From positions 1-38,905 of the forward strand of contig JAKFXX010000044.1 of NCBI GenBank assembly GCA_021731145.1: DNA of 38,905 bases, written 5' to 3'. Positions 26,141 through 37,070 of this stretch are shown here, in pieces. Under the pieces are notes generated by a model. It had not been told where the DNA came from. It searched no databases and was given only the letters and a program-made list of their open reading frames with translations. The stretch comes from Gammaproteobacteria bacterium. Lineage in GTDB: Bacteria; Pseudomonadota; Gammaproteobacteria; Ga0077554; Ga007554. The translations under genes and the position numbers were made by a program. The stretch's first letter is position 1. Each line of letters begins with the position of its first letter.

Positions 26141-26216
26141 TTAGGGGCCGTTAAGGAATAACCAGTGCTTTTCTGGTTAAGCCTCATTGTCACCTTACGG
26201 TGATTACGGCCCCTTA
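26141..26216. repeat. Palindromic structured element between nuoJ and nuoK
   Basis: Outer arms AGGGGCCGT (26143-26151) and ACGGCCCCT (26206-26214) pair perfectly and enclose two further hairpins: TAACCAG with CTGGTTA (26159-26165 and 26173-26179) and TCACC with GGTGA (26190-26194 and 26199-26203). The whole folds as a three-way junction. It lies inside the operon, where other intergenic gaps are 5-47 nt. It looks like a small non-coding insertion (MITE-like) or an RNA processing element. Confidence 0.65.
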
Positions 26217-26240
26217 TGCCGTTCCCACCATTTTAAATGT

Positions 26241-26265
26241 ACAGATTACAATGAACGACGGCTTA
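26241..26265 (+). repeat. Dispersed 25-nt repeat, copy 2 (nuoJ-nuoK spacer)
   Basis: It matches 11673-11697 with one mismatch. Here it lies 15 nt from the end of nuoJ and is antisense to the nuo transcript. Confidence 0.7.
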
Positions 26266-26279
26266 CCCAGCAAAGCAGA

Positions 26280-26888
26280 TCAACTTTCTTTTTTTTCCGT
26301 TTCCATTTTGACGATGCGCACGCGATCATTACGGCGCGTCGCAACCTGCCATCCCGCATTCTGGTACTTGGTGTGAGGCCGTCTGCGCAATGTCAGGGCA
26401 ATGGCGGCGACAATCGCCACCAGCAAAATCGCGGCGGCGATTTCAAACGGATATACATACACCGTATAAAGTATCCGCCCCAATTCCTTGGTATTGCTGT
26501 AATCCGCCATGTGTCTGGTGGGTTCGGCGAAATGCTCCAGACCAAAATACTTGGGGCCTACCGCAATCGTCATTTCCGCCACTACGACCAGCGCGACAAT
26601 GATCCCCACCGGAAGGTATCTGATGAAGCCCTCGCGCAATACTGTGATATTGATATCCAGCATCATGACCACGAACAGGAACAACACCATCACCGCGCCA
26701 ACATATACCAGCACCAGGGTAATGGCGAGGAACTCCGCTTCGAGCAGCATCCACAGCGCGGCACTGGTGAAGAAGGTCAGCACCAGAAAAAGCACGGCAT
26801 GTACCGGGTTGCGCACGGTAATCACCGCTACCGACGCAGCCACCAAAATTGCCGCAAAAGCGTAAAAAATTATCTGTTCGATGCTCAT
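26280..26888 (-). CDS. nuoJ: NADH-quinone oxidoreductase subunit J
   Basis: 202 residues with five membrane helices in the first 170 residues (NPVHAVLFLVLTFF, LEAEFLAITLVLVYVGAVMVLFLFVVMMLDI) and a charged tail ending METEKKES. The helix with VYVGAVMVLFLFV forms the pi-bulge region that takes part in coupling. It is membrane-embedded next to NuoK and NuoH. nuoI ends 33 nt upstream. Confidence 0.95.
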   Translation of the reverse strand: MSIEQIIFYAFAAILVAASVAVITVRNPVHAVLFLVLTFFTSAALWMLLEAEFLAITLVLVYVGAVMVLFLFVVMMLDINITVLREGFIRYLPVGIIVALVVVAEMTIAVGPKYFGLEHFAEPTRHMADYSNTKELGRILYTVYVYPFEIAAAILLVAIVAAIALTLRRRPHTKYQNAGWQVATRRNDRVRIVKMETEKKES

Positions 26889-26921
26889 AATATTGTGTGT
26901 AGCGCCTGCCTGGCTTGATAA

Positions 26922-27410
26922 TTAACGGTAAGCCGCATCATGGGTACGATCTGCGGCAATCTGTTTTTCGTAACGGTCACCCATTGCCAGCAGCTTGTCC
27001 TTGGTCATGACGGTACCTTCCCTGCTCTCAAAATGGTACTCGAAGAGGCGCGTCTCGACGATGGCGTCCACCGGGCACGCTTCCTCGCAAAAACCGCAGT
27101 AGATGCACTTGAACAGGTCGATATCATAGCGTGTGGTACGGCGTGTGCCATCATCACGCGGCGCGGAATCAATGGTAATGGCCAGCGCCGGACAGACCGC
27201 CTCGCACAACTTGCACGCAATGCAGCGCTCCTCGCCATTGGCGTAGCGGCGCAGCGCATGCAGCCCACGAAAACGGAATGACTGCGGGGTCTTTTCCTCG
27301 GGATACTGTACAGTAATCTTTGTTGCAAAAAAGTATCTGCCCGTGAGTTTCAGCCCAACAAAAAGCTCCCACAGCAGAAGACTTCTAAAATAATTTGTGA
27401 TTACGTTCAT
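26922..27410 (-). CDS. nuoI: NADH-quinone oxidoreductase subunit I
   Basis: 162 residues carrying two [4Fe-4S] clusters (N6a and N6b). The ligands are visible in [12 protein letters not shown] (Cys63, 66, 69, 73) and [12 protein letters not shown] (Cys102, 105, 108, 112), arranged 3+1 crosswise. It passes electrons from NuoG to cluster N2 in NuoB. The N-terminal amphipathic helix ([10 protein letters not shown]) attaches it to the membrane arm. GGAGA precedes the start by 7 nt. Confidence 0.97.
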   Translation of the reverse strand: MNVITNYFRSLLLWELFVGLKLTGRYFFATKITVQYPEEKTPQSFRFRGLHALRRYANGEERCIACKLCEAVCPALAITIDSAPRDDGTRRTTRYDIDLFKCIYCGFCEEACPVDAIVETRLFEYHFESREGTVMTKDKLLAMGDRYEKQIAADRTHDAAYR

Positions 27411-27457
27411 CGGCGTTCTCCATCCAATGTGGGGCGCTTAATAGGCACCCTGCACTT

Positions 27458-28504
27458 CTAATCAAACCAGGGGCCTATTTCAGCCAATACCGCAGCGCCC
27501 ACCACCAACAACCAGACTATGGTAATAGGGATAAATATCTTCCATCCCAGGCGCATGATCTGGTCATAGCGGTAACGCGGAAACGTAGCGCGGAACCACA
27601 GGAACATAAACAGGAACACCGCCGTTTTGCCGAGCAGCCAGACTATACCCGGCACCCAGGCGAAGGCATCTGCAAGGAACGGAATACCTTCAAATGGGGA
27701 CAGCCAACCGCCCAGAAACATGACGGAGGTCAGCACCGACACCAGAATCATGGCGGCGTACTCGGCCAGGAAGAACAGCGCAAATGCTATTCCCGAATAT
27801 TCCACATGAAAACCGGCGACGATCTCGGATTCGCCTTCGGCCACGTCAAACGGCGCGCGGTTGGTCTCCGCCACACCGGAAATGAAATACACCAGAAACA
27901 ACGGCAGCAGCGGTAGCCAGAACCAATGCATCACGCTGCCTTGCTGGGCCAGCACGATCTCGCGCAAATTCAGGCTTCCGGCGGCGATCAGCACGCCAAC
28001 GAGGGCGAACCCCATGGCGATTTCATAGGACACCACCTGCGCGGCGGAACGCAGTGCGCCGAGGAATGCATACTTGGAGTTGGATGCCCAACCGGCAATG
28101 ATGATGCCGTAAACGCCCAGTGAGGTCATCGCCAGAATATACAACAAGCCTGCGTCGACGTTGGCAAGCACCAAATTACTGTCAAAAGGGATTACCGCCC
28201 ATGCGGCGAGCACCGGCGCAAGCGCCACGATTGGCCCAAGAAGAAACAGGAAACGGTTGGCATTGGTGGGAATAATGATTTCCTTGAGCACCAGTTTCAA
28301 ACCGTCCGCAATTGGCTGCAACAGCCCGAGCGGGCCGACGCGATTTGGTCCGATACGCACCTGGATATAACCGATCACCTTGCGCTCGGCCAAGGTGAGA
28401 TAAGCGACCGAGAGCATGATCGGCACCACAATCACCACAATCTTGAGCACAATCTGGAGAATTTCGGGGATCCCGCTCCACACGGTTTGCAGCATCTCAA
28501 GCAT
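27458..28504 (-). CDS. nuoH: NADH-quinone oxidoreductase subunit H
   Basis: 348 residues with eight or more membrane helices. The quinone-chamber signature ([19 protein letters not shown]) is at about residues 39-57, then [38 protein letters not shown] and the C-terminal [18 protein letters not shown]. It links quinone reduction to the proton channels. It starts inside the last codons of nuoG (8-nt overlap). Confidence 0.97.
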   Translation of the reverse strand: MLEMLQTVWSGIPEILQIVLKIVVIVVPIMLSVAYLTLAERKVIGYIQVRIGPNRVGPLGLLQPIADGLKLVLKEIIIPTNANRFLFLLGPIVALAPVLAAWAVIPFDSNLVLANVDAGLLYILAMTSLGVYGIIIAGWASNSKYAFLGALRSAAQVVSYEIAMGFALVGVLIAAGSLNLREIVLAQQGSVMHWFWLPLLPLFLVYFISGVAETNRAPFDVAEGESEIVAGFHVEYSGIAFALFFLAEYAAMILVSVLTSVMFLGGWLSPFEGIPFLADAFAWVPGIVWLLGKTAVFLFMFLWFRATFPRYRYDQIMRLGWKIFIPITIVWLLVVGAAVLAEIGPWFD

Positions 28505-30752
28505 GGGCAGCCACCTTGCCGGACGGCGCCGTGCTCTCAGTACCTTGCAGCCCCAAACGCGCCTTTATGGCCTCGATCTCATTAAAATAATTCGCTGCCA
28601 CCTGGCCGTCCACAGTTTTTTGCAACGAGGTAGCACGGCGCACAATGGCGTCAACCGCATACATGGGTGTTTCAATCGTGCCCGATACTGCTTCAACACC
28701 CAGTTTGGACGGGCAAGACCACATCATTGCGTTGTCCGCCTTGATCTCCGTGGCCATGGCACGCAACTCGTCACGCACTTCTTCCGATGAAAAATAATCA
28801 AAACCATCAAGGCCGAACAGATTACCCAGCACGCGTAACACTTTCCAGCCTGGACGGGACTCGCCCAGCGGTGACACCACGCCCGCAAAGCTCTGCCAGC
28901 GGCCCTCGGCGTTGACAAATGTACCCGAGGTTTCGGTGAACGGACCGATGGGCAAAATGACATTCGCATAACACTGCATAAGCTCGCTTTTATAGGACGA
29001 CAGCGATACCACGAAATCGGCGCCAGTCAATGCCGTCAGCGCTGCCATGGGATCGGCGCAATCGAACTCGGGCTCGATACCGTGCAACAGGTAGGCTTTC
29101 AGCTTGGAATCCAGCATGGCCCGCGCATCCAGACCGGGGGTTGCTATGGATTTGCCGAAGGCACCACGATGCGGCAGCGCACCCGCCAACCAGCCTCCCA
29201 CGCTATTGCCCGCCTCCGGCAAGTAGCCGAACACCGCGTTACTCAACTGCGAGATCACACCCGCCAGTGCGCGCAGTGTGGACATGGCGGGATGAGCCAG
29301 TGCCTGACTACCCATCAGCACTGTGGCCTTGTTCGCCTGGTGCAACTGCTGGGCAATTAGCTTGTGGGTGTCATTCACGACCACGTCCGCCAGCAACGCA
29401 TCCAACCCCTCTGGTGCTTGTCCGCCAGTCAAATGCAGCAATGCCTTGACTATCCCGGCAAGGTCACGCTCCATACCACCAACGCCAGAGACCAAACTGG
29501 CCTTGACCGGAAAGTTGAATTCATGATCCGCAGCGTTGACAAACATCACGCCGGCACCGACCAGCGCCGCCATGCGCAAGCGGTGGGCAGCAATAGGCTG
29601 CTCTTTGCGCACATTGGAACCGACCAGCAACGCGGCATCAACATGTTCAAGATCCGCTATCGCCTGACCAACCCAGGGATAGAGAGGCGCGCGCTGCTGA
29701 TCGCTGAAATCGCGCTGACGCAGACGATGGTCGACATTGGAGCCGCCCAGACTGCGCACCAGTTTTTGGATGAGGTACATTTCTTCCGTGGTGGCAATCG
29801 GAGAGATTAAAGCGCCCAACTGGCTGGCCCCATGGCGGGTCAGCACGGATTTCAGCCCAGCCACGGTGAATTCAAACGCGGTGGTCCAATCGGTTTCCTG
29901 CCACTGACCGTCCTTTTTGATCATCGGCACACGTAGCCGGTCAGGACTGCTCAACCCTTCATAGCTAAAGCGGTCGCGGTCGGAGATCCAGGTTTCATTG
30001 ACCTCTTCATTCTCACGCGGCAGGAAACGCATAACCTGATTGCCGCGCACATCCACATGGAGATTGGAGCCAATGCAATCATGCGGCGCAACAGTATCGC
30101 GCCGCGCCAATTCCCACGCGCGGGCGGCATATCGGAACGGTTTCGAGGTCAGCGCGCCCACCGGGCACAAGTCGATGACGTTGCCGGACATCTCGGACGC
30201 CAGCGCCTTTTCGACATAGGTTCCGATTTCCATATGCTCGCCGCGCCCGGTAGCGCCCAGTTCCTTGATGCCGGCAATCTCCTCGCCAAAACGCACACAG
30301 CGGGTGCAATGGATGCAGCGAGTCATCTCCGTGGCAATCAGAGGGCCGATATCTTTATCTTTGACAACACGCTTGTTTTCCATGAAACGCGAATTGCTGG
30401 CGCCATAACCCAAGGCCATTTCCTGCAAATCACACTCGCCGCCCTGATCACAGATCGGGCAATCCAGCGGGTGATTGATCAACAGGAACTCCATCACGCC
30501 CTTCTGCGCATCCAGCGCACGGGGAGATTTGGTGTATATCTTCATCCCCTCAGTCACCGGCGTGGCGCAGGCGGGCAAGGGCTTGGCGGCTTTTTCAACC
30601 TCGACCAGACACATGCGGCAATTCGCCGCGATCGACAGTTTCTTGTGATAACAAAAGCGCGGGATAGGAATACCGGCGTCATCCGCAGCCTCGATAACCA
30701 TCGCGCCGTCTTTCGCCTCTACCAGCTTCCCATCAATCTCAATATTTACCAT
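28497..30752 (-). CDS. nuoG: NADH-quinone oxidoreductase subunit G
   Basis: 751 residues, the largest peripheral-arm subunit. N-terminal cluster ligands are [2Fe-2S] Cys34, 45, 48 and 62; [4Fe-4S] His94, Cys98, 101 and 107; [4Fe-4S] Cys146, 149, 152 and 196. The optional fourth cluster (N7) found in some enterobacteria is not apparent after residue 220. The remainder is a molybdopterin-oxidoreductase-like domain without a cofactor role in complex I. A 13-nt gap separates it from nuoF. Confidence 0.96.
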   Translation of the reverse strand: MVNIEIDGKLVEAKDGAMVIEAADDAGIPIPRFCYHKKLSIAANCRMCLVEVEKAAKPLPACATPVTEGMKIYTKSPRALDAQKGVMEFLLINHPLDCPICDQGGECDLQEMALGYGASNSRFMENKRVVKDKDIGPLIATEMTRCIHCTRCVRFGEEIAGIKELGATGRGEHMEIGTYVEKALASEMSGNVIDLCPVGALTSKPFRYAARAWELARRDTVAPHDCIGSNLHVDVRGNQVMRFLPRENEEVNETWISDRDRFSYEGLSSPDRLRVPMIKKDGQWQETDWTTAFEFTVAGLKSVLTRHGASQLGALISPIATTEEMYLIQKLVRSLGGSNVDHRLRQRDFSDQQRAPLYPWVGQAIADLEHVDAALLVGSNVRKEQPIAAHRLRMAALVGAGVMFVNAADHEFNFPVKASLVSGVGGMERDLAGIVKALLHLTGGQAPEGLDALLADVVVNDTHKLIAQQLHQANKATVLMGSQALAHPAMSTLRALAGVISQLSNAVFGYLPEAGNSVGGWLAGALPHRGAFGKSIATPGLDARAMLDSKLKAYLLHGIEPEFDCADPMAALTALTGADFVVSLSSYKSELMQCYANVILPIGPFTETSGTFVNAEGRWQSFAGVVSPLGESRPGWKVLRVLGNLFGLDGFDYFSSEEVRDELRAMATEIKADNAMMWSCPSKLGVEAVSGTIETPMYAVDAIVRRATSLQKTVDGQVAANYFNEIEAIKARLGLQGTESTAPSGKVAAHA

Positions 30753-30765
30753 GGCTTCTTATCCG

Positions 30766-32058
30766 TCATGCCGCTGCGGCTGGCGCTGTCTTACCCACCA
30801 TACACTGACGGTGGTCGATGTGATACTGGAATTCATCGCGGAAATGCTTTATGAAACTAACCACCGGCATCGCTGCGGCATCGCCCAGTGCACAAATGGT
30901 ACGACCCTGAATTTTGTTGGAGACATCCACCAGCATATCCAGATCTTCCGGCTTGCCATGCCCATGCTCAATGCGGTGGAGTACGCGAGCCAGCCAGCCC
31001 GTCCCCTCGCGGCATGGCGTACACTGGCCGCACGATTCCTCATAATAAAAATGAGCAAGGCGCGCCAACGCGCGGACCATACAGGTAGTGTCATCCATAA
31101 CGATCACCGAGCCTGCGCCAAGCATCGAACCTGCCTTGGCGATAGAATCGTAATCCATATTAATATTCATCATCATGTCACCAGGCACCACCGGCACAGA
31201 AGAGCCACCCGGAATGACCGCTTTCAGCTTGCGTCCATCGCGCATTCCGCCCGCCATTTCCAGCAATTGCGAAAAAGGCGTGCCCATAGGCACTTCATAA
31301 TTGCCCGGCTTGTTTACATGGCCCGAAACGGAAAAAATCTTGGTGCCACCATTGTTGGGCTTGCCCAACTCCAGAAACCAGCGTCCGCTGTTGCGCATGA
31401 TGGCCGGTACTGAAGCCAAGGTTTCGGTGTTATTGATCGTTGTGGGCCGCCCGTACAAACCATAGCTGGCGGGAAACGGCGGCTTGAAACGCGGCTGGCC
31501 TTTTTTGCCTTCAAGGGATTCGAGCAATGCCGTCTCCTCACCGCAGATATAGGCACCCGCGCCCAGATGTGAGTACAACTCGAAATCGAAACCCGACCCC
31601 AGGATGTTCTTGCCTAACAATCCGGCAGCACGTGCCTCGGCCAACGCCGCCTCGAAGCGTTCATAGGGCTCCCAGAATTCACCGCGCATGTAGTTATAGC
31701 CCGCCGTGGCACCGATGGTATATGCAGCAATCGCCATTCCTTCGATCAGCGCATGGGGGTTGTAACGCAGGATATCGCGGTCCTTGAAGGTGCCCGGCTC
31801 GCCCTCGTCGGAATTACACACGATATATTTTTGGCCAGGAACATTGCGCGGCATGAAGCTCCACTTCAAGCCAGTGGGAAACCCCGCCCCGCCTCGCCCG
31901 CGCAAGGCCGAGGTTTTGAGTTCGGCAATAATTTCATCGGGCGGCGTCTTTTCCGCCAGGATCTTTTTCCATGCCTCATAACCACCCGCACTCTGGTAAG
32001 TCGCCAGAGTCCAGGGCCTGTCAAGGTGCAATGTATTGAAACAGACTTCGTTAGCCAT
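30766..32058 (-). CDS. nuoF: NADH-quinone oxidoreductase subunit F (NADH- and FMN-binding)
   Basis: 430 residues. The glycine-rich NADH site [10 protein letters not shown] is at about 54-63, the FMN region [19 protein letters not shown] at about 166-184, and the N3 [4Fe-4S] ligands are Cys343, 346, 349 ([12 protein letters not shown]) and Cys389. It oxidises NADH and hands electrons to the FeS chain. It starts 5 nt after nuoE and ends in an Ala-rich tail (APAAAA). Confidence 0.97.
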   Translation of the reverse strand: MANEVCFNTLHLDRPWTLATYQSAGGYEAWKKILAEKTPPDEIIAELKTSALRGRGGAGFPTGLKWSFMPRNVPGQKYIVCNSDEGEPGTFKDRDILRYNPHALIEGMAIAAYTIGATAGYNYMRGEFWEPYERFEAALAEARAAGLLGKNILGSGFDFELYSHLGAGAYICGEETALLESLEGKKGQPRFKPPFPASYGLYGRPTTINNTETLASVPAIMRNSGRWFLELGKPNNGGTKIFSVSGHVNKPGNYEVPMGTPFSQLLEMAGGMRDGRKLKAVIPGGSSVPVVPGDMMMNINMDYDSIAKAGSMLGAGSVIVMDDTTCMVRALARLAHFYYEESCGQCTPCREGTGWLARVLHRIEHGHGKPEDLDMLVDVSNKIQGRTICALGDAAAMPVVSFIKHFRDEFQYHIDHRQCMVGKTAPAAAA

Positions 32059-32063
32059 GGCCG

Positions 32064-32558
32064 TTACTCAAGATTATCGAGGATTGCGTCAATCTTCGAC
32101 GGGGTCAGATTCTCGTAGTATTGCTTGCCGATCTGAAACATCGGCGCGCCCGCGCATGCCCCCAGGCACTCCACCTCACGGAGGGTAAATTTGCCATCGG
32201 GGGTAGTCTCACCCATACGAGCACCCAATTTCTTCTCAAGATGCGTCACGATTTCATCCGAGCCGCACAGCATGCAGGAAATATTGGTGCAAACAGCTAT
32301 TTTGTGACGGCCAACGGGCTTCAGCGAATACATGGAGTAAAAGGTTGCCACCTCGTAAACCGAGATCGGCTCCATCTCCAGATAACCTGCCACGGCGTCC
32401 ATCAACTCCTTGGTCAACCAGCCACCGTTCGCATCCTGCACGATATGCAACGCAGGTATCACTGCGGACTGCTTGTGCTCGGATGGATATTGGGCGACCC
32501 ACTTGTCGATTCCGGCGCGCACTTCGCCAGAAAGCAGATTTAGGTTCGCTTGCGACAT
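32064..32558 (-). CDS. nuoE: NADH-quinone oxidoreductase subunit E
   Basis: 164 residues, thioredoxin-like [2Fe-2S] protein (cluster N1a). The ligands are Cys90, Cys95, Cys131 and Cys135 in VCTNISC and [10 protein letters not shown]. The start ATG at 32558 shares one base with the nuoD stop (TGATG); a TTG one codon earlier is an unlikely alternative. Confidence 0.96.
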   Translation of the reverse strand: MSQANLNLLSGEVRAGIDKWVAQYPSEHKQSAVIPALHIVQDANGGWLTKELMDAVAGYLEMEPISVYEVATFYSMYSLKPVGRHKIAVCTNISCMLCGSDEIVTHLEKKLGARMGETTPDGKFTLREVECLGACAGAPMFQIGKQYYENLTPSKIDAILDNLE

Positions 32559-33811
32559 CAACGATCAACCTCACCAAATACAATATCCTGGGTGCCGATA
32601 ATAGCCACCACGTCTGCGATCATGTGACCGCGCACCATCTCGTCCAGCCCGGCAATATGGGCAAACCCCGGCGCACGGATCTTCATGCGGTAGGGCTTGT
32701 TGGCGCCATCGGACACCAGATAAACTCCGAATTCACCCTTGGGATGTTCCACCGCCGCGTAGGCCTCACCCTCGGGCAGGCAAAAGCCTTCCGTAAACAA
32801 TTTGAAGTGGTGGATCAGCGCCTCCATGTCACCCTTCATCTGCACACGCGGCGGCGGCGCAATCTTGTGATTTTCGATCATCACAGGGCCGGGGTTCTTG
32901 CGCAGCCAGTCTATGCACTGGCGGATAATACGGTTGGACTGACGCATCTCTTCGACACGCACCAGGTAACGGTCATAGCAATCGCCCTGCACGCCCACTG
33001 GAATATCAAAATCCAGGCGGTCATATACCTCATACGGCTGTTTCTTGCGCAGATCCCAGGCGATGCCGGAACCACGCAGCATCGGGCCGGTAAAGCCTAG
33101 CTGCAAGGCACGCTCCGGCGATACCACGCCGATACCCACGGTACGCTGTTTCCAGATGCGATTATCTGTCAACAGGGTTTCATATTCATCGACATACGTC
33201 GGGAAACGCTCGGTGAAATCCTGGATGAAATCCAGCAGCGAACCCTGGCGATTGCGGTTGAGTTGATTCACTTCCTTCTGGTTATGCCACTTGGACGTCT
33301 GATAGTGCGGCATGGCATCCGGCAGATCCCGGTAGACACCGCCAGGACGGTAGTAGGCTGCGTGCATGCGCGCGCCGGACACTGCCTCGTAGCAATCCAG
33401 CAAGTCCTCGCGCTCGCGAAAGGCGTACAGGAACACCGTCATGGCTCCGATATCGAGCGCATGCGCGCCCAACCAGAGCAGATGATTCAGGATGCGCGTG
33501 ATTTCGTCGAACATCACGCGGATATACTGAGCACGCAATGGCGGCTCGACGCCCAGCAGCTTCTCCATGGACAACACATAGCCATGCTCGTTGCACATCA
33601 TGGACACGTAGTCGAGGCGATCCATATAGGGAACGCTCTGATTATACGGCTTGCTCTCCGCCAGCTTCTCGGTGGCCCGGTGCAACAGGCCGATATGCGC
33701 ATCGGCGCGCTCGATGACTTCGCCATCCAGCTCCAGCACCAAACGCAGTACGCCGTGCGCGGAGGGGTGCTGCGGCCCAAAATTCATTGTGTAATTGCGT
33801 ATCTCAGCCAC
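32558..33811 (-). CDS. nuoD: NADH-quinone oxidoreductase subunit D
   Basis: 417 residues from GTG at 33811, preferred over an ATG at 33850 because AAGGAGAG lies upstream and the protein then begins [20 protein letters not shown] as in the family. This 49-kDa subunit forms the quinone site with NuoB: His and Tyr residues occur in [12 protein letters not shown], and RYDRYLVR-like ([15 protein letters not shown]) and the [13 protein letters not shown] segment are conserved. It descends from the NiFe hydrogenase large subunit without metal ligands. It overlaps nuoC by 8 nt; nuoC and nuoD are separate, not fused. Confidence 0.96.
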   Translation of the reverse strand: MAEIRNYTMNFGPQHPSAHGVLRLVLELDGEVIERADAHIGLLHRATEKLAESKPYNQSVPYMDRLDYVSMMCNEHGYVLSMEKLLGVEPPLRAQYIRVMFDEITRILNHLLWLGAHALDIGAMTVFLYAFREREDLLDCYEAVSGARMHAAYYRPGGVYRDLPDAMPHYQTSKWHNQKEVNQLNRNRQGSLLDFIQDFTERFPTYVDEYETLLTDNRIWKQRTVGIGVVSPERALQLGFTGPMLRGSGIAWDLRKKQPYEVYDRLDFDIPVGVQGDCYDRYLVRVEEMRQSNRIIRQCIDWLRKNPGPVMIENHKIAPPPRVQMKGDMEALIHHFKLFTEGFCLPEGEAYAAVEHPKGEFGVYLVSDGANKPYRMKIRAPGFAHIAGLDEMVRGHMIADVVAIIGTQDIVFGEVDR

Positions 33812-34421
33812 GCCTGCTCTCCTTCGTACCCGCCTCATATCTGCTGTCATGACGGATCACGCGCGGCACAAGGGTGCGCGGCTCGATGCTCACTGGCTCA
33901 TATACCACACGCTTCTTCTCGGGATCGTAACGCATCTCGACGTTGCCGATGAGCGGGAAATCCTTGCGGAACGGGTGACCAATAAAGCCGTAATCAGTGA
34001 GCAAGCGGCGCAGGTCTGGATGGCCGTCGAACAGGATGCCGAACAGGTCAAATGCCTCACGCTCGAACCAGTTCGCCACGGCCCAGACATCAATGACAGA
34101 ATCCAACCGTGGCAGGTCATCGCCAAGAAACACCTTAAGGCGCAAGCGCTGATTGTTCTGAACAGACAATAAATGGTAAACCACAGCAAAGCGCGGGCCC
34201 TGCCAGCTTCCTTCGCCATACTCCAGATAGTCCACACCGCACAGGTCAATAAGCTGCTCGAAGCCGAACACGGGCTCATCACGCAATGCGGCGCACACCT
34301 CCAAAAGCTTTTCGCGGCGCACATCCACAGTCACTTCACCAACCGCCACGCGGCAATCGGCCAGCGCGTCACCGAAGCGCTCCTGGAGGCTCGCCGCCAG
34401 ATTCTGTTTTATATCAGACAT
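33804..34421 (-). CDS. nuoC: NADH-quinone oxidoreductase subunit C
   Basis: 205 residues from ATG 34421. It has the 30-kDa subunit signature [31 protein letters not shown] (landmark: [10 protein letters not shown] and GHPDLRRLL) near residues 115-145, followed by HPFRKDFPL. It is a peripheral-arm scaffold next to NuoD and NuoB. Length matches stand-alone NuoC. Confidence 0.96.
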   Translation of the reverse strand: MSDIKQNLAASLQERFGDALADCRVAVGEVTVDVRREKLLEVCAALRDEPVFGFEQLIDLCGVDYLEYGEGSWQGPRFAVVYHLLSVQNNQRLRLKVFLGDDLPRLDSVIDVWAVANWFEREAFDLFGILFDGHPDLRRLLTDYGFIGHPFRKDFPLIGNVEMRYDPEKKRVVYEPVSIEPRTLVPRVIRHDSRYEAGTKESRRG

Positions 34422-34434
34422 CAATCAATACTCT

Positions 34435-34914
34435 TTAGCGGGCGATCGTATTGGTACGTTTGATTTTATTTTGCAACTGGATAATGCCGTACAACAGCGC
34501 CTCTGCGGTAGGCGGGCAACCGGGAACATAAATATCGACCGGCACAATGCGGTCGCAACCCCGCACTACCGAATAGGAATAGTGGTAATAGCCGCCGCCG
34601 TTGGCACAGGACCCCATCGAAATCACCCAACGCGGCTCGGACATCTGGTCATACACCTTGCGTAACGCCGGAGCCATTTTGTTGACCAGCGTTCCCGCCA
34701 CCACCATCACGTCGGACTGGCGCGGACTGGGACGGAACACCACGCCAAAACGATCCAAATCATAGCGCGCGGCACCTGCGTGCATCATTTCCACGGCACA
34801 GCAGGCCAAACCGAAAGTCATCGGCCACAATGAGCCGGTACGCGCCCAATTGATGAGTGAGTCGGCGGTAGTCGTAACCACCCCTTTTTCAAGAACGCCC
34901 TCTATTATTCCCAC
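34435..34914 (-). CDS. nuoB: NADH-quinone oxidoreductase subunit B
   Basis: 159 residues from GTG at 34914 with GAAGGGGG 7 nt upstream; an earlier in-frame GTG (34935) would add seven residues not usual in the family. Cluster N2 ligands are Cys38 and Cys39 (LACCAVEMM), Cys103 (MGSCANGGG) and Cys133 (PGCPPTAE). It passes electrons to quinone. The start overlaps the nuoA stop by 10 nt. Confidence 0.96.
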   Translation of the reverse strand: MGIIEGVLEKGVVTTTADSLINWARTGSLWPMTFGLACCAVEMMHAGAARYDLDRFGVVFRPSPRQSDVMVVAGTLVNKMAPALRKVYDQMSEPRWVISMGSCANGGGYYHYSYSVVRGCDRIVPVDIYVPGCPPTAEALLYGIIQLQNKIKRTNTIAR

Positions 34915-35261
34915 TCCAGGGCCCCCTTCTTCCACTCGTAGATAAATCCGATCACAAGGATGCCGAGAAACACCACCATGGCGATGTAACCAAACATGCC
35001 TATCTCACCCAGCACAGCGGCCCAGGGAAACAGAAAGGCAATCTCAAGATCGAAGACGATAAACAGGATGGCCACAAGGTAGTAGCGCACGTCGAACTTC
35101 ATGCGCGAATCTTCGAACGCCTCAAAGCCACACTCATAGGGAGAGAGCTTTTCGCTGTCAGGGCGGTTAGGCGACACCAGAAAGCCAGCGACAACCGGCG
35201 CCACCCCAAAAAAGACGCCAAGCCCGAGAAAAATCAAGATAGGCAAATAGTTTTCCAACAT
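34905..35261 (-). CDS. nuoA: NADH-quinone oxidoreductase subunit A
   Basis: 118 residues with three membrane helices. The conserved loop [22 protein letters not shown] carries the Cys of the quinone-site loop, and [11 protein letters not shown] is the second helix. It is the first gene of the operon, with a 5' leader of about 110 nt from the predicted promoter. Confidence 0.96.
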   Translation of the reverse strand: MLENYLPILIFLGLGVFFGVAPVVAGFLVSPNRPDSEKLSPYECGFEAFEDSRMKFDVRYYLVAILFIVFDLEIAFLFPWAAVLGEIGMFGYIAMVVFLGILVIGFIYEWKKGALEWE

Positions 35262-35379
35262 TGCCGCTATTCCCCCACCCTATAAAGACGAAACATATAC
35301 GGAAGCCCTCTTTGTGCCAGACAAAGGGACGTCATCAATTTTTGCTCGATTTACGATTTAAATATCGACTGAGTTTTTG

Positions 35380-35409
35380 AGTCTAGGCTAGGAAACAAGA
35401 TGCTGTCAA
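35380..35409 (-). promoter_or_regulatory. Predicted sigma70 promoter of the nuo operon
   Basis: A perfect -35 TTGACA (35404-35409) is followed by an 18-nt spacer and TAGACT (35380-35385) on the minus strand. Transcription would begin near 35373. The leader contains a short hairpin (CTTTGT-GCCAG-ACAAAG at 35310-35326) of unknown role. The rest of 35410-35662 has no supported gene; a 61-codon frame there is not convincing. Confidence 0.55.
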
Positions 35410-35662
35410 GCAGCTAATGCAAGCCTACCACCATACGATTCATATGGTTACGCAAGAAGCACAATGACTCGACTGAAAAAAAGTCAAATACTGCTTTTTC
35501 AAGACCTCCGCATGCACGCAAGGAACGCGCGACGGGAACATCGCACCCACAAAATAAAATACACTCACATTTGATTTTATTGCAAAAAAAAGCAGCCAAA
35601 ATCGTATTTTGACTGCTTTACCTAAAAAACCCGAAGAACAAGGTTATTGTTGTCTTTTTGTA

Positions 35663-35747
35663 TGGTACCGATGGCCGGACTCGAACCGGCACAGCTTGCG
35701 CCACTACCACCTCAAGGTAGCGTGTCTACCAATTCCACCACATCGGC
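35663..35747 (-). tRNA. leuU: tRNA-Leu (anticodon GAG)
   Basis: 85 nt including an encoded CCA end. The acceptor GCCGATG pairs with CATCGGT (with a first G-U pair). The D-arm reads TGGTGGAATTGGTAGACAC, the anticodon stem-loop CTACC-TTGAGGT-GGTAG gives anticodon GAG, there is a long class-II variable arm, and the T-arm is GCCGG-TTCGAGT-CCGGC. Close to E. coli leuU in the acceptor and anticodon parts. It follows secG by about 40 nt and is probably co-transcribed with it. Confidence 0.96.
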
Positions 35748-35786
35748 TTAAATTTTAAGGAACCCATGATGGGCGCCATTGCTCTC

Positions 35787-36167
35787 CTACTGCGCAGGCT
35801 TGGCCGGTACAACCGGTGACTGCTGAGCAGCGCCGCCAGGCGGCGCCATTGCAGGAACCATGGGCGTCGCCCCTACCGGCTGGGCAGGCGCAGGATTAGC
35901 CGGAACCGCTATATCCGTGACACTCTTCCGTTCCGTTCTATTACCAGACAGGTACGCCAGAGACAAGCAGATAATAAAAAACAACGCAGCAAGAACAGCA
36001 GTCGCTCGCGTCATAAACGATGCCGAACCGCGACTACCGAATACCGTCTGCGATGCGCCGCTACCAAACGCCGCGCCCATATCGGCGCCCTTGCCCTGCT
36101 GAATCAGCACCAGACTGACCAGGGCAACCGCCACAATCACAAGAACAATCGACAAAATAGTATACAT
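35787..36167 (-). CDS. secG: Preprotein translocase subunit SecG
   Basis: 126 residues. Two membrane helices (3-22 and about 54-72) flank the conserved loop LIQQGKGADMGAAFGSGASQTVFG-S (landmarks QQGKGADMG and SQTVFG). The C-terminal 45 residues are Pro/Ala-rich and longer than in E. coli. SecG assists SecYEG during SecA-driven export. The tpiA-secG-tRNA-Leu order is common in Gammaproteobacteria. Confidence 0.94.
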   Translation of the reverse strand: MYTILSIVLVIVAVALVSLVLIQQGKGADMGAAFGSGASQTVFGSRGSASFMTRATAVLAALFFIICLSLAYLSGNRTERKSVTDIAVPANPAPAQPVGATPMVPAMAPPGGAAQQSPVVPAKPAQ

Positions 36168-36214
36168 TTCAAATTACGCCAATAAAATCCAGGGAAATCC
36201 TACCCAACGACAGC

Positions 36215-36970
36215 TCATCCTGCTGCATGGCAGATCGTCAGAAACTCATTAGCATCCAGGGAAGCACCACCTATCAGGCCGCCATCAATATCCGGCTTGG
36301 CAAACAACTCCGCTGCATTGGAACCCTTCACGCTTCCACCGTAGAGAATCTGGATTTTACCCGCAATCTCCGCACTATGCGCAGCAATCTGCCGCCGGAT
36401 AAAGGCATGGACCTCCTGCGCCTGCTCAGGCGATGCAGTTTTCCCTGTGCCTATCGCCCATACCGGCTCGTAAGCAATCACCGCGCCTCCAAGGGCCGCC
36501 AGGCATTCCGGCGATTCCAGCACTGCATCGAGCTGACGCGCAACGACGGCCTCAGTCAGTTCGTTTTCACGGTCTTCAAGCATCTCTCCGACACAAAAAA
36601 TCGGCGTGAGTCCACACTTGCTTGCCGCGAGAAACTTGCGCGCCACTATTTTGTTGTCTTCGCCAAACAGCGCCCGCCGCTCCGAGTGGCCTACGATAGC
36701 ATAGGTACAACCGAAATCCAGGAGCATCGTCGCTGATATTTCGCCGGTATAGGCACCCGAAGAAGCGTAGCATAGATTCTGCGCGCCCAACGCCATAGAC
36801 GTGCCTTGCAGCATGGCCGCAACATCCGCAAGGTAGGCATGCGGAGGGCACAAGGCAATCTGCGTCTTGACGGTGCCAGCAATGCCCGCCTTGATACCCT
36901 CGACCAGCTCCTTGGCGCTCGCCCGGGAACCGTTCATTTTCCAATTTCCAGCGACTAAAGGCTGCCGCAT
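36215..36970 (-). CDS. tpiA: Triosephosphate isomerase
   Basis: 251 residues, TIM barrel. Catalytic Lys11 (GNWKMNG), His95 (VGHSERR) and Glu168 ([12 protein letters not shown]) are present, with the flexible loop-6 motif at 169-177 and the phosphate-binding [10 protein letters not shown] near 210. It interconverts glyceraldehyde-3-phosphate and dihydroxyacetone phosphate. Full length; secG follows after about 47 nt. Confidence 0.97.
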   Translation of the reverse strand: MRQPLVAGNWKMNGSRASAKELVEGIKAGIAGTVKTQIALCPPHAYLADVAAMLQGTSMALGAQNLCYASSGAYTGEISATMLLDFGCTYAIVGHSERRALFGEDNKIVARKFLAASKCGLTPIFCVGEMLEDRENELTEAVVARQLDAVLESPECLAALGGAVIAYEPVWAIGTGKTASPEQAQEVHAFIRRQIAAHSAEIAGKIQILYGGSVKGSNAAELFAKPDIDGGLIGGASLDANEFLTICHAAG

Positions 36971-37005
36971 TGTTCTACCTCAAGACTGTGCAAACAAGGT
37001 GCCGA

Positions 37006-37034
37006 ATGTTACAGCGAGTAACGTAAGAAATCAA
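37006..37034 (-). promoter_or_regulatory. Candidate tpiA promoter
   Basis: TTGATT (37029-37034), a 17-nt spacer and TAACAT (37006-37011) on the minus strand, each hexamer matching four of six consensus bases; the start point would lie about 30 nt upstream of the tpiA ATG. Confidence 0.45.
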
Positions 37035-37070
37035 TTTTATTGGAGGAATCCCACACTATCTTCCATTCAA

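Noticed and set aside
35414-35599. 61-codon minus-strand frame upstream of nuoA
   Set aside because: It overlaps the predicted nuo promoter region and shows no recognisable feature.
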